A model generated the notes under the pieces. That model saw only the letters and a program-made list of their open reading frames with translations, was not told where the DNA came from and searched no databases. Made by a program: the position numbers and the translations under genes. Source: Sipunculus nudus (Eukaryota > Annelida > Sipuncula > Golfingiida > Sipunculidae). From it: a DNA stretch of 64,000 nucleotides. Positions 38,010 through 48,703 of this stretch are shown piece by piece (position 1 is the first letter of the stretch; each line of letters starts with the position of its first letter). The stretch covers positions 40,116,019 to 40,180,018 of the forward strand of contig CM049306.1 of assembly GCA_026874595.1 (NCBI GenBank), written 5' to 3'.

Positions 38010-38319
38010 TCGAAACTTATATTATATTTTCAATGATATTATTTATATGAAATAAATATTATCTATGCGTATAAATATGACAATCATAAATAATTTTTAC
38101 AGAAAGGTGACAATATCTCAAATCTCAAGCCAATTATATGGAGCATATATTTGATATCAGTGGTCGATAAAATTATATTATTTTCTCATGGACATAAGAG
38201 TGTTTTTTATTCTGTGGCTAGACCAAAATTTTAAACGTCTGAAACTGCCCAAATCCCGAATTGTAACTACATTTTCCACATTTAACTGCACAAATATAGG
38301 GGTCGGCTTCACGTAAATA

Positions 38320-39618
38320 TACCCTGCTCTAACCCAACCCCCCCCCCCCCGCCAAGCTTCAATACAGACAGCTTTACTGGTTTACCGAAAAATCTTTCTA
38401 GGTTCCACAACGAATACAAGTAGTTAAATCAATTAGTTTTATGTATCTAAAGGCATCCGTGAACGATTCTATAATTTTTCTCGAAACAGGGTTTAAGATC
38501 AGGTGATAAATGAGAACAGACATTCTGCAATTGGTATTCATTATGTAGCCCTAATTTCTCTATCAATTATGATCACTAATATTTAGGTAAAAGGGCCCTG
38601 ACTGACTTGGCTAAAAAATGTAATACATGTTCCCGCTGGCTGAAACACCGCGCGTTGCCCCTCTTAAGAGGGTGGGGGGGGGGGGGGTATTCATTATGTA
38701 GCCCTCATTTCTCTATCAATTATGATCACTGATATTTAGGTAAAAGGGCCCTGACTGACTTGGCTAAAAAAATGTTATACATGTTCACGCTGGCTGAAAC
38801 ACCGCGCGTTGCCCCTCTTAAGAGGGTGGGGGGGGGGGGGGGGGCGTGGTGCAATCCCTATATTTTTAAGTGGGGATAAAGTATATTTAGTCGCATTAAC
38901 TTTTTAGGGTTAATAAAACCCCATAAATTAAATATACCCTGCTCTAACCCCCCCCCCCCCGCCAAGCTTCAATACAGACAGCTTTACTGGTTTACAGAAA
39001 AATCTTTCTAGGTTCCACAACGAATACAAGTAGTTAAATCAATTAGTTTTATGTATCTAAAGGCATCCGTGAACGATTCTATAATTTTTCTCGAAACAGG
39101 GTTTAAGATCAGGTGATAAATGAGAACAGACATTCTGCAATTGGTATTCATTATGTAGCCCTAATTTCTCTATCAATTATGATCACTGATATTTAGGTAA
39201 AAGGGCCCAATCACCTATAAAGCATGTTGAGTTAACACGAAAAATAGCTTCTTCCCTTTAAAATCTGTATTTTTATCTGTACCTGACAAAATATTGTCTT
39301 GAAACCGTTTGCTTATTCCTGTAAACGAGTGTTAAAAACAATGAACCAGGCCCTATCGCAGGTGTTAACATAAACACAATGCGTCGGGCCGTGTGCTGCG
39401 CGGAGCCACAACACGTGCCAATCAGGTGATGCCCTGACTGACTTGGCTTAAAAAAATGTAATACATGTTCCCGCTGGCTGAAACACCGCGCGTTGCCCCT
39501 CTTAAGAGGGTGGGGGGGGGGGGGGGGGGGGGGCGTGGTGCAATCCCTATATTTTTAAGTGGGGATAAAGTATATTTAGTCCCATTAACTTTTTAGGGTT
39601 AATAAAACCCCATAAATT
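38320..39618. repeat. Locally duplicated modules with poly-G/poly-C junctions
   Basis: The block beginning TAAATATACCCTGCTC occurs at about 38,318 and 38,933. The block TGACTGACTTGGCTAAAAAA..CTCTTAAGAGGGTGGGG occurs three times (ending about 38,687, 38,844 and 39,533). A block starting TGGTGCAATCCCTATATTT occurs at about 38,847 and 39,537. G or C runs of 10-22 sit at the joins. Two of the modules are MITE copies with an internal deletion joined at GCCC microhomology. Confidence 0.8.
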
Positions 39619-39619
39619 G

Positions 39620-41249
39620 TAACATTAGCAATTTTTACATAATTTAAATAATCCGGTATTTAGTTTCATCTTGTTTTCCTTGATACCATATTTCATATTA
39701 AGAACCTTTGGATATGTTCTGGTCAACTACATCATTGAATCATTATAAATTTGAGCCTTTTGTATTTTTTTCATGTTTGCACATGACACATGAAAGAAGA
39801 AACACCGGAACCCCCCCCCCCCCCCTCCCCCCACACCCTTGCCAGTCATCTCCCCTCCCTGCGAGTCATCTCCCCACCCTTGAAGATAAATTGACGCCAC
39901 TGCTGAACAGTAAACAACACAGTACTCGAGGAGAAATATAAATAGGGTTAACTCGAATAACGAACACACGGCATGAGACAAACACATGCAAGAGCACAAA
40001 TACTAAACTGATGGACATGGCAGAACAATGGACATTGATATTTCATCAATATGTTAAAGCCTCTCCCCAAGGCAACCCGAGGCCAGCCATTGTTCCATTT
40101 GGTCACACAGGACAAAGGATCCACAGGTGAAGTTATACGACCAAATATCAACCTTGGTCACGTAGGGTCAACGAGGACCCACAAAACTGAACGATCACTC
40201 CGTCTGCTCATTTCCTCAGGTAACATTGATCCAAATATTCAACAATTACCGGTAAGGATTCCTTAAAGCCAGACATTCACCGGCCACATTCGTAGAATCG
40301 TTGTGTATTGAGGCTTAGTCTCCATACATGTTAAAAAGTGTGGGGAATTAATGCTAAAGAGTTCTTTTACGCTCGTGTGTCGATAGTATGAACTTGTTTA
40401 TCTGCAATGTGTTTGTAAACGCTGTACATGTGCCCAAATTAACTCACAGAAAAAAAAAATATTACCGGAGCTATTTGACTGCATATACATGTGATTGATC
40501 TGAATGGGAATATATGAAGACTTTTGCCATTGGCAGTACTGGTTCGTCAGATTGGCGACAATACGCCCATTGTGGACATGTTGGGTGTCGACCGGTGGCT
40601 TTGTAGTCCGGCCCCCCACTTTTTATAATCACGTGGATATTAACAAAACGGGAAGCCTGCGCAATGAACGGCTCTTTATGATTTACATGTATAAGAGGTA
40701 CAAGGAAATGTCCTTTTTTAATAAATGTGGGAGCATAATAAGAAAACTAAATTCAGTCACAAACAAAATCCCTTGAACCTCTTATGACATTTTATGATAA
40801 ATTGATGAATATTTTCCCTCAAAGTTCTTTCCGACTCATGGACATTGTGATAAAAAACGAAAACAACATATACACCTTTTGTGTGTCCTCCGCTGTCATC
40901 CTCTTGTATGTACTAATAATTTTATGTTTTTGTATTATATTACAAAGTATACTCAGTAATCTGGCATGTAAGACTACTTGGTTACAAGATAGGTCATTTA
41001 AGAGTAATAACATGACAGTGTGAAACCGATCACGTAAATAGAAAATAATACCAACATTTCTCAGGGATAAAACACCATTGAGAGATCGCGTTTTTGTACT
41101 AGTTGAAAATTATTCAAAGCATGTCAATACAGTACAGCCATTAAACAAATAATGCGGGATTTGTTTACCTAAGGTCTGTGTTATAAACAAATCAAGTATA
41201 TATTTTTAATTATGATTAATCTCAAATGACACAAAATAAAAAAAAAAAC
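39620..41249. other. Gene-free interval
   Basis: No exon or RNA gene is recognised. It contains a C-rich stretch at 39,811-39,833 and short open frames without motifs. Confidence 0.5.
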
Positions 41250-42039
41250 TGTTACAGGTGTTCTTTTTATTGTGTGACACGGGCGTAACTCGTGTTGTTG
41301 TTACATTTTATGTTTAATCTGTACTGGTTGAACTCTCGTTGTCATGTGAGCCTTTGGTTTTTACGCCTGGTCTTGGGTCACGTGATGAGCCTGGTATGTG
41401 TAGAGACACACGGCTATGTCTTTCTAGAGAATTCCTGAAACGTGTGTTTACTGTTGAGTAGGGTCCCTATAGACTATTCGAGAAGTGGAAAATTCCCGGC
41501 TTGGGGTGTGAAGGTATATAAAGGGGCTGTTTTTAGAACCAGGGGGCAGACAGCAGAGCAGATACCAGCGGACGCAGAAGCGTGTGTCAGATTCTAAGAC
41601 CTTATCCGACAAATGCGATAATTACACATTTTCAAAGATTTTCTCCTGGATTTTATACATTTGGACTTCAGTGTACTTTCTGTGTTGTTGCAAGAACTTT
41701 CCACTGGACTGTCATTCTCCGAGAGTTTACATTCAAAGGACTGATTGTGGTGACGGTGTTGGTATCGAGGTACTGTACCATTATCTTTATGTGTGATTAT
41801 ATTGACTTGTTGCTATAATGCTGTTTTACTGTATAATTGTATTGATTTAGTGTATTGTATTGTTAGGGTTATTTTAAGAATAAATTATAGATATTTGTTA
41901 ACAAAAAAACACTGACATCTTTATTCATTCCCATAGACATTTCACGCTGCCTAGTGTTGCAGAATCTGATTTTTTTTCTTCGTTGTAGAATTTGTGTTCA
42001 TCACGCATACGTGATCTATTTATATTAGGTTCCGTAACA
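41250..42039 (+). repeat. Left LTR-like repeat, inverted relative to the internal genes
   Basis: 790 bp starting TGTTACAGGTG and ending GGTTCCGTAACA. A TATATAAAGG box lies near 41,514 and AATAAA near 41,880, so it reads on the plus strand. It shares islands with the reverse complement of 47,909-48,703 (TACTGGTTGAACTCTCG, TTTAAGAATAAATTATAG, GCTGCCTAGTGTT) but is clearly divergent from it. Confidence 0.8.
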
Positions 42040-42065
42040 TACATCAACATCTCGTTCACAACAGT

Positions 42066-42640
42066 TCATAAACATCTCGATAAGCAATCAGCAAGTACAT
42101 GTACATTGTCTTTCCCTTTAATGTGTCTGATTTCAAGATTGTACTCCAATCTCAACAATCTTTGATTTTTACACTTCAACTTGTTCACGCACGTGAGGGG
42201 ATTGTTATCACTGAAGACAATGATAGGCTTGACTGATGAAGTAACATAAACTTCAAAATGGTGCAATGCCAAAATCAAAGCCAAACATTCTTTTTTCAAT
42301 AGTGGAGTAGTGTTTCTGGTTTGCATTAAACTTTCTTGAAAAAATAACAAATTGGATGATCTGTACCATCACTGCCATCTTGTAACAACACAACACCAGC
42401 AGCAGTATCTCTAGCTTCTACAGCTAACTCAAAAGATACAAAAAATTCTGGAGCTGATAAAATTGGTGAACTTTGCAGAATGGCATTCAAATTCTGAAAT
42501 GCATTTTCACACTGAACACTCCATACAAACTTTTGTTTCTTCTTTAACAAATTAGTCAAAGGTTCAGCTACAGCAGAAAAATTTGGACAAAACTTCCTAG
42601 TACCCGACCATACCAAGAAAACGCATTATTTGCTTTTTGT
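42066..42640 (-). pseudogene. RNase H domain of the gypsy-like element
   Basis: Two overlapping frames (42,326-42,616 and 42,066-42,350) cover the RT connection (CPNFSAVAEPLTNLLKK..FVWS..CENAFQNL) and RNase H: FELAVEARDTAAGVVLLQ, HPICYFFKK, KECLALILALHHFEVYV, VFSDNNPL and the final KDNVHVLADCLSR. The usual first catalytic Asp ('EVDAS') reads VEARD. There is a one-frame break near 42,335. Confidence 0.8.
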
Positions 42641-43460
42641 TTTCTGGTCAAGGAAATGCAAAAATAGCACTTATCTTAGCATCAACAGGTTTTACCTGAC
42701 CCTGCCCTACAATGTGACCCAAAAATGTTACTTGTGCATGACAAAACTCATATTTTACTAAGTTGACGGTCAGACGTGGTTCACTGAGTCTTTCGAAGAG
42801 GTAGCGAAGAATTTGCAGATGTTTCTCCCAGGTGTCGCTGTACACGATAAGGTTATCAATATATGCGTCGCAGCCCTGAATATCCTTGACAACCATATGG
42901 ATGAAGCGCTAGAACGTGGCTGGCGAGTTCTTCATGCCAAACGGCATAACTGTATACTGGTACAGACCTTGCGGCGTCACAAATGCGGACACTTCTTTCG
43001 CTCGATCTGTCAGCGGAACTAGCCAGAATCCTTTTAGCAAGTCAAACTTGGAGACATATCTCGAGCTACCGACTCTATCAATACAATCATCGATCCTCGG
43101 AATGGGGAACGTGTCAGTCTTGGTGACAGAGTTCAGTTGTCGATGATCTGTGCACATACGGTAACTTCCAACGGGTCTTGGCACAAGAATACATGGTGAA
43201 CTCCAGTTACTGTTACTAGGTTCAATAAAATCATTGTCCAGCAAATATTGAATCTCATCCTGTAGATACATTTGCTTTCCTGGATTCAGTCTATATGGAT
43301 GTTGCTAAACTGCGCTTGCCTCGCCAACATCAGCGTCATGGCACAACATGTTAGTTCGCGTTGGAATGTCACTAAACAAATGTTCATAATTCCGCAGCAG
43401 GTTCTTGAGGTCTTGTTGTTCTGTGCGGTAAGGTGTGACAGTTTGGCATCCAGGTTTTTT
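42641..43460 (-). pseudogene. Second (downstream) copy of the RT domain
   Basis: A tandem duplicate of 43,462-44,290. It holds fragments DEIQYLLDNDFIEPSNS..WSSPCILVP, FPIPRIDDCIDRVGSS, YTVMPFGMKNSPATF and QVTFLGHIVGQGQVKPVDAK. The catalytic box reads YIDN in place of YIDD and a frame break splits it near 42,900, so it is inactive. It continues directly into RNase H. Confidence 0.82.
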
Positions 43461-43469
43461 AATGTCTGG

Positions 43470-44318
43470 TCAAGGAAATGCAGAAATAACACTTATTTTA
43501 GCATCAATAGGTTTTACCTGACCCTGCCCTACAATATGACCCAAAAATGTTACTTGTGTATGATAAAACTCGGATTTCACTAAGTTGATGGTCAGACATG
43601 CTTCCCTGAGTCTTTCGAAGAGGTCGCGAAGAATTTGCAGATGTTTCTCCCAGGTGTCGCTGTACATGATAAGGTCATCAATATATGCGTTGCAGCCCTG
43701 AATGTCCTTGACAACCATATGGATGAGGCGCTGGAACGTGGCTGGCGAATTCTTTATGCCAAACGGCATTATTTTGTACTGGTACAGTCCTTGCGGCGTC
43801 ACAAATGCGGACACTTCTTTTGCTCGTTCTGTCAGCGTAACTTGCCAGAATACTTTTAGCAAGTCAAACTTGGAAACATATCTGGAGCTACCGACTCTAT
43901 CAATACAATCATCGATCCTCGGAATCGGGAACGTGTCAGTCTTGGTGACAGAGATCAGTTTTCGATAATCCGTGCACATACGGTAATTTCCATCAGGTTT
44001 TGGCACAAGAATACATGGTGAACTCCAGTTACTGTTACTAGGTTCAATAAAATCATTGTCCAGCAAATAGTGAACCTCATCCTGTAGATACTTTTGCTTT
44101 TCTGGATTCAGTCTATAAGGATGCTGCTTGACTGCATTTGCCTCGCCAACATCGACGTAATGGCACAATATGTTAGTTCGCGTTGGAATGTCACTAAACA
44201 AATGTCTACAATTCCGCAGCAGGTTCTTGAGGTCTTGTTGTTGTTGTGCGGCAAGGTGTGACAGTGTGGCATCCAGGTTTCTAAACACGTCTGAGTTTTT
44301 AGTGGTACTGTACCACAC
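43470..44318 (-). pseudogene. First (upstream) RT domain of the gypsy-like element
   Basis: A single open frame of 282 codons with the standard Ty3/gypsy RT motif order: HPYRLNPEK, the WSSPCILVPKPDG block, MCTDYRKL, FPIPRIDDCID, KFDLLK, FVTPQGLYQYKIMPFGIKNS, AYIDDLIMYSD (catalytic YIDD intact) and FLGHIVGQGQVKP. It ends at the duplication joint, where sequence equivalent to the RT start begins again. It is upstream-fused to the integrase tail. Confidence 0.88.
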
Positions 44319-44389
44319 TGAATGTCTACATTACACTTACAATCAGTATCTACTTTAACTGGGTCAGGGTCAGTTTTCACACAATTAGC

Positions 44390-45405
44390 AGCAGTAACGT
44401 TATGTTCAACATCTGATGTGCTATTTCTGTCATAATATGGTTTCAGCATGTTAATATGGCCCAGTTGTTTCCTTTTACGCCTATCTGGCGTCAACAGTAT
44501 GTAATTTGAACCACTGACTTTTTTGTCAACTATGTAAGGACTAAATACCTAGCTCGCAGAGGTCTGCCAGGGATGGGAAGTAAGACAAGGACCTTTTCAC
44601 CAGGCTCAAATGTCCTATTTACAGTGTGCTTGTCATCCTTTGTTTTCATTTAACTTTGTGCAGATTTTAAATTTGACTTTGCAATCTCACAAGCTTTGTG
44701 TAGTTTAGTGCGAAAGTCCGTTTAAAAAATTAGTTCAAAGAGACTGAAACCCAATGACTCTTGAAAGGATTCTCTGACAGCAAACAGCAATCGGTGGATT
44801 CCTTCATCCCAGTCTATCTGTGTGTCATAACAAAAAAATCATAATCATGTTTTTTAATGTCTAGTGAAAACGCCGGAGGGCGACCTGACTTTCAGGATGG
44901 TATGGCAAAAAGCTATAATGTTTCATACCTAGCTCAAGCATGACTTGCTAGAATAAGCCAGACATGAAATTAGACCCTTGGTCAGACTGGACGGATTTTG
45001 GTAATCCAAAAGTTGTAAAAAAACTTGGTCAGAGCCTTGACAACACTTTTGGCATTAATTTTGCGCAATGGTATGGCCTCAGGGAACCTGGTAGATGCAC
45101 ACATAATTGTCAGCAAGTACTCATGTCCAGATTTTGTTTTGGGCAGTGGTGCAACACAATCAGCAATAATCCTACTAAATGGTTCCTCAAAAGCAGGAAT
45201 AGGCCTAAGAGGGAATTGACGAGGATTCTGATTGGGCTCTCCTACCATCTGACATGTATGGCATGATTTACAATATTGTACAACATCTTTCCTGAGGTTA
45301 GGCCAATAGTAGTGTGTACTAATTTTCTTATCAGTTTGATTTATAGCTAAATGGCCAGATAAAGGAGCCTCATTTGTGCCATGCTTAGAATTTCACTGCG
45401 ATATC
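44390..45405 (-). pseudogene. Integrase of the gypsy-like element
   Basis: Read in several frames: an HHCC zinc domain (GHLAINQ..THYYWP..CKSCHTCQ, 45,250-45,370); the core with IADCVAPLPKTKSGHEYLLT (first Asp), a SDQGSNFMSG segment (second Asp, about 44,980) and YHPESQ (Glu, about 44,900). The C-terminal stretch TPDRRKRKQLGHINMLKPYY is near 44,430-44,490. All three catalytic residues can be located but stops and frameshifts separate them. The domain lies upstream of RT. Confidence 0.83.
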
Positions 45406-45406
45406 T

Positions 45407-46130
45407 TTAGGGCATTACTATTTGATATTTAATGGCCCATTCATCATCAGCGCATACATCAGGTGGTCGCCATTTACGCATAAGCACTTCATTTTTAACA
45501 TATAAACAAACTGAGTTCTGTGACAGTTCATCTTTAGAAACTGCCCTGGGAAACAAACATGAAATATCAGGGTCCTTATGCTGTTCCGTGCTAAGTACTG
45601 ACCTTGAAAATGCTGTATCTTGTACGGGCGAGTCGTTAAACGAATCTCTAGTGACTCCCAGAGAGTTATTATCTGGCCCATTATCCTCATGTGTGTTTTT
45701 CTTGGCCATAGATCTAGTTACAGCACATGAAGGATACAAACCAGGAATTTCCTGACTTTCAGAATCAGTGTCCTGAAAAAGTGACTGCTTTTCTGTCACT
45801 ATTGGTACAGGCTGTACTTTGTCACCTGCAACATGATTGCCTAGTAGCAACTGGATTTCCTCAAAGGGTAAAGTAGTTCTTATGCCCACAGTTATATTCC
45901 CAGAAATCAAATCTGACTTTAAATGTATACTGCGAAGCGGAACTGAAGTGTGCTTGTCTGAAAACACACCATTAATAAGTGCATGGGCACCAGTAAAGAC
46001 CTATCAGAAAAAGACAATGTGTTTGCTAACATTAGAGTTTGGCCTGAACTAATGTCCCTCAAAATTCTAATAGGGGTAGAATCTGAAAAAATCACTTGAC
46101 AGTGATACAAAACCATCATGTATGAATGGC
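45407..46130 (-). pseudogene. Protease and linker region of the gypsy-like element
   Basis: The frame 45,407-45,967 contains VPLRSIHLKSDLISGNITVG, LLLGNHVAGDKVQPVP and PSCAVTRSMAKK, the characteristic region between retropepsin and integrase in Gmr1-like elements. In another frame near 46,050 the retropepsin active-site segment reads ILRDISSGQTLML where family members have DTGAS, so the catalytic triplet is lost. Confidence 0.7.
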
Positions 46131-46379
46131 TCAAATAACTCCATTTTGGAGTCAGGAGAGGAATCTACTACCTCAGTTTCCTTAAACAAAGAACTAACAC
46201 TGATAGTGTCTGTCATAAACTCTTTTTCAGAGTCACCAAAGGAATCTTCATCCTTATTACAATCAAACTCCTCATGGGAGTCAACAGAGGAATTTTCCTC
46301 AGCAGATTCTGTTTGTCATAAGAGGACCTGGCCTCATTTTAAATACTCTCACAAGAGTCATTAAAGGACTTAGCCTATT

Positions 46380-47742
46380 TTTAAGGATACTCCTCGTAGG
46401 AGTCTTGAAAGGATCTAGCCTTATTAAATTCCTCGCAGGAATCAACTGAGGGTTTTCCCCCGCAAGCTGCTGATTCTTCTTCAAACATCAAAGTTCTAGC
46501 ATCAAACACTTTATTAGAGTCAATAAAGGAGTTGAACCCCTTATTAACATGAAAAGAGCCTGGCTCCTGTACTATGCTATGCATAGATTTTGAAACAAAA
46601 CCAGAGGTTTACCCTTTGGTTTTGCAAGTTTCCAGCAGTCAGATTTTAGATGACCTTCCTTTTTGCAGTAATTACAGATTTTCTTTGAAAATGACTGGCC
46701 TTGGTTGGATTCAGACACAGTGGACGTGGACTGAGGTGTAGCAATGGAACTATCAGGACTACTAGTACTGGGTGACTGCGCTTTAAACTTCTTTTGACCA
46801 TTCTGATGTACATCCTTGTTCGTGGATGACTGGTTTGATTTGCTAGTAAAGGACATTTTGTGTGTTAATGAATAATCATCAGCTAATTGAGCAGCAATGT
46901 CAAGTGTTTCACGACTTTTCTCATCAAGAAAAGTCTTTACATCTGCGGTAATGCAGCGCTTAAATTTTTAAGCAAAATCAACTGGCGCAAATTGTCATAA
47001 TCTTTCATTACATTTTTAGAACTACAACAGCGATCAAACAACTTCTCTTTTGTCCTAGCAAATTCGACGTAGGTCTGTTCTTTGCGCTTTTTCCAATTTC
47101 TGAATTTCTGGCGGTAAGCCTCCGGAACTAACTCATAACCTTTTAGGATTAACTGTTTAACCAGGTCATAGTCAGCAGCAGCTTCTACTGAAAGCTCTGC
47201 ATAAATTTTCCTGGCCTTGCCAGTCATTACACTTTGTAACAGCACAGTCCAATTTTCCTTAGGTCATTTTAAATTTTCAGCTACTTTATCTAAGCGTAAG
47301 AAATATTTATCAACCTCTTTTTCTTGAAAGGTGGGACAAGTCTAATGTGTTTTGCAACATCAAAACTGTGAGTTGGGTCGCACATAGACTATGTTCTAGT
47401 TTAAGTCTTTCTAACTCCAGTCGTTTTAACTCCATTTCTTTCTCTTTCTATTCGTTTGTCCCTCTCCTTTAATGCTAGCTCATGTTGCATTTCCAACTTT
47501 TTAAAATTCTAATTGCATAGCAAGGCTGTCATAATTTTATGTTTCCACTTCACTCTCTTCAATTAAACTTTTGCGAACTAGATCTTGCATGATTTTAACA
47601 ATGCTATCAGGCTTTCTCAAAGCTTTTTTTTCACACTAAGCACTAAGCGTTGTCCCAAACGCAACAACTGTTTCTTTGTCAACTCTTCAAGTTGATCAGG
47701 GTCGGGATCGTCAACAAATGTCTCAGGTTTGAAATCTGCCAT
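46380..47742 (-). pseudogene. gag region with CCHC zinc knuckle
   Basis: The probable start is ATG at 47,742 (MADFKPETFVDDP). Frameshifts follow, then a capsid-like part (LLQSVMTGKARKIYAELS, KGYELVPEAYRQKFRNW, 46,937-47,245). The zinc knuckle CNYCKKEGHLKSDCW (C-x2-C-x4-H-x4-C) is near 46,640-46,690. Downstream are short acidic Ser/Glu-rich imperfect repeats (46,140-46,580). Confidence 0.8.
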
Positions 47743-47884
47743 GCAACGATGTTAAAACAATAACAAAAACAACTTAGATAAATCATGTAAACAATGTTAT
47801 ATAAAAATTGTGTAATCTTGTAAACAATGTATTGTGAACAATGTTTCTAGGTCAAGGCCCAATAAATTTTCAAAACTATTAAGC

Positions 47885-47902
47885 ATTCTGGAAGGGCCCC
47901 CA
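47885..47902 (-). other. Candidate primer-binding site of the gypsy-like element
   Basis: Six bases inside the right LTR, on the minus strand, the sequence reads TGGGGGCCCTTCC. Its first seven bases match the tRNA-Pro primer-binding site seen intact in the mini-element at 34,050; the rest has diverged. Confidence 0.5.
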
Positions 47903-47908
47903 TTTTTA

Positions 47909-48703
47909 TGTTACGGAACCTAATATCAACAGAGCACGTAGTCGTGACGAGCCTAAATTTTGTTTATGGAGATAAAAAAAAATCAGGTTCTGTAACACTA
48001 GGCAGCGGGGAATAAATAAAGAAGTCAGTGGTTTGTTTGTTAACAAATAACTATAATTTATTCTTAAAACAACTCTAACATTACAATACACTAAATCGAT
48101 ACAATTTCACAGTACAGCAACAGTAGAAAATCAATACAGTCACACAGCATAATAAACAGAGTGCACAAAACAAAATACCACCACTGTCACAGCGACAAGT
48201 CCTTTAAAATGTATAAGCCGTATGAACAGTTCACACAAATCTTCTCAGAGAATAACAGTCCAATGTAATCACAAAATCAGTCTACTGTAATCCAAGAGTG
48301 AAAATCCTGGCAGTGATACGAAAGGTAAACTGAAGACTATATAAAATCCTTCATAAATTCGGAAGAAGACCTATAACTGCTGCATGTATCGGAAAAGGTC
48401 CCACAAACTAACACACACTCCTCCGTGCCCGCTGGAATATTTTCTCACTTCCCTCTCGGCTCTAAAACACAGCCCTTTTTATTACCTTTCATCCGAAAAC
48501 TCTAGAAAATTCCCGTTCACGAACAATCGAAAGAATAATACACGTGAACAGACGTGAACATTCGAGACAGGCCCGGCAGCGAGCTGTTACAAACCGCGAG
48601 AGTTCAACCAGTACGGATTAAACCGAGCCCGCAACACCCGGCCAGGCGAGAAAGTCCTAGACTAGCATGACCGCTGTGTACAATAAAAGAGACATCTGTA
48701 ACA
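47909..48703 (-). repeat. Right (5') LTR of the gypsy-like element
   Basis: On the minus strand 795 bp from TGTTACAGATGTC to GGTTCCGTAACA. An AATAAAAAGGGCTG TATA-like box lies near 48,480. It is oriented like the gag-pol remnants, so it is the 5' LTR. No matching target duplication is seen across 41,250 and 48,703. Confidence 0.82.

Larger units (their letters stand above)
26293..39505. repeat. Segmental duplication, copy B
   Basis: Partner of 8,075-21,121. It is collinear over the non-coding upstream region, all ten exons and all nine introns, and ends inside the MITE where copy A continues to the MITE 3' end. Coding exon 1 differs from copy A at about 20 of 420 positions by eye; introns differ more and carry indels. 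Confidence 0.93.
41250..48703 (-). mobile_element. Decayed Ty3/gypsy-like retrotransposon with Gmr1-type pol order
   Basis: Coding remnants all lie on the minus strand, from gag (47,742) to RNase H (42,066). The order is gag, zinc knuckle, protease, integrase, RT (twice), RNase H. Integrase upstream of RT is the Ty1/copia order, but the RT and RNase H sequence is Ty3/gypsy-like; this combination is known for Gmr1-like elements. Frameshifts and stops break every domain, so the element cannot be autonomous. The right LTR faces the same way as the genes; the left LTR faces the other way. Confidence 0.88.
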
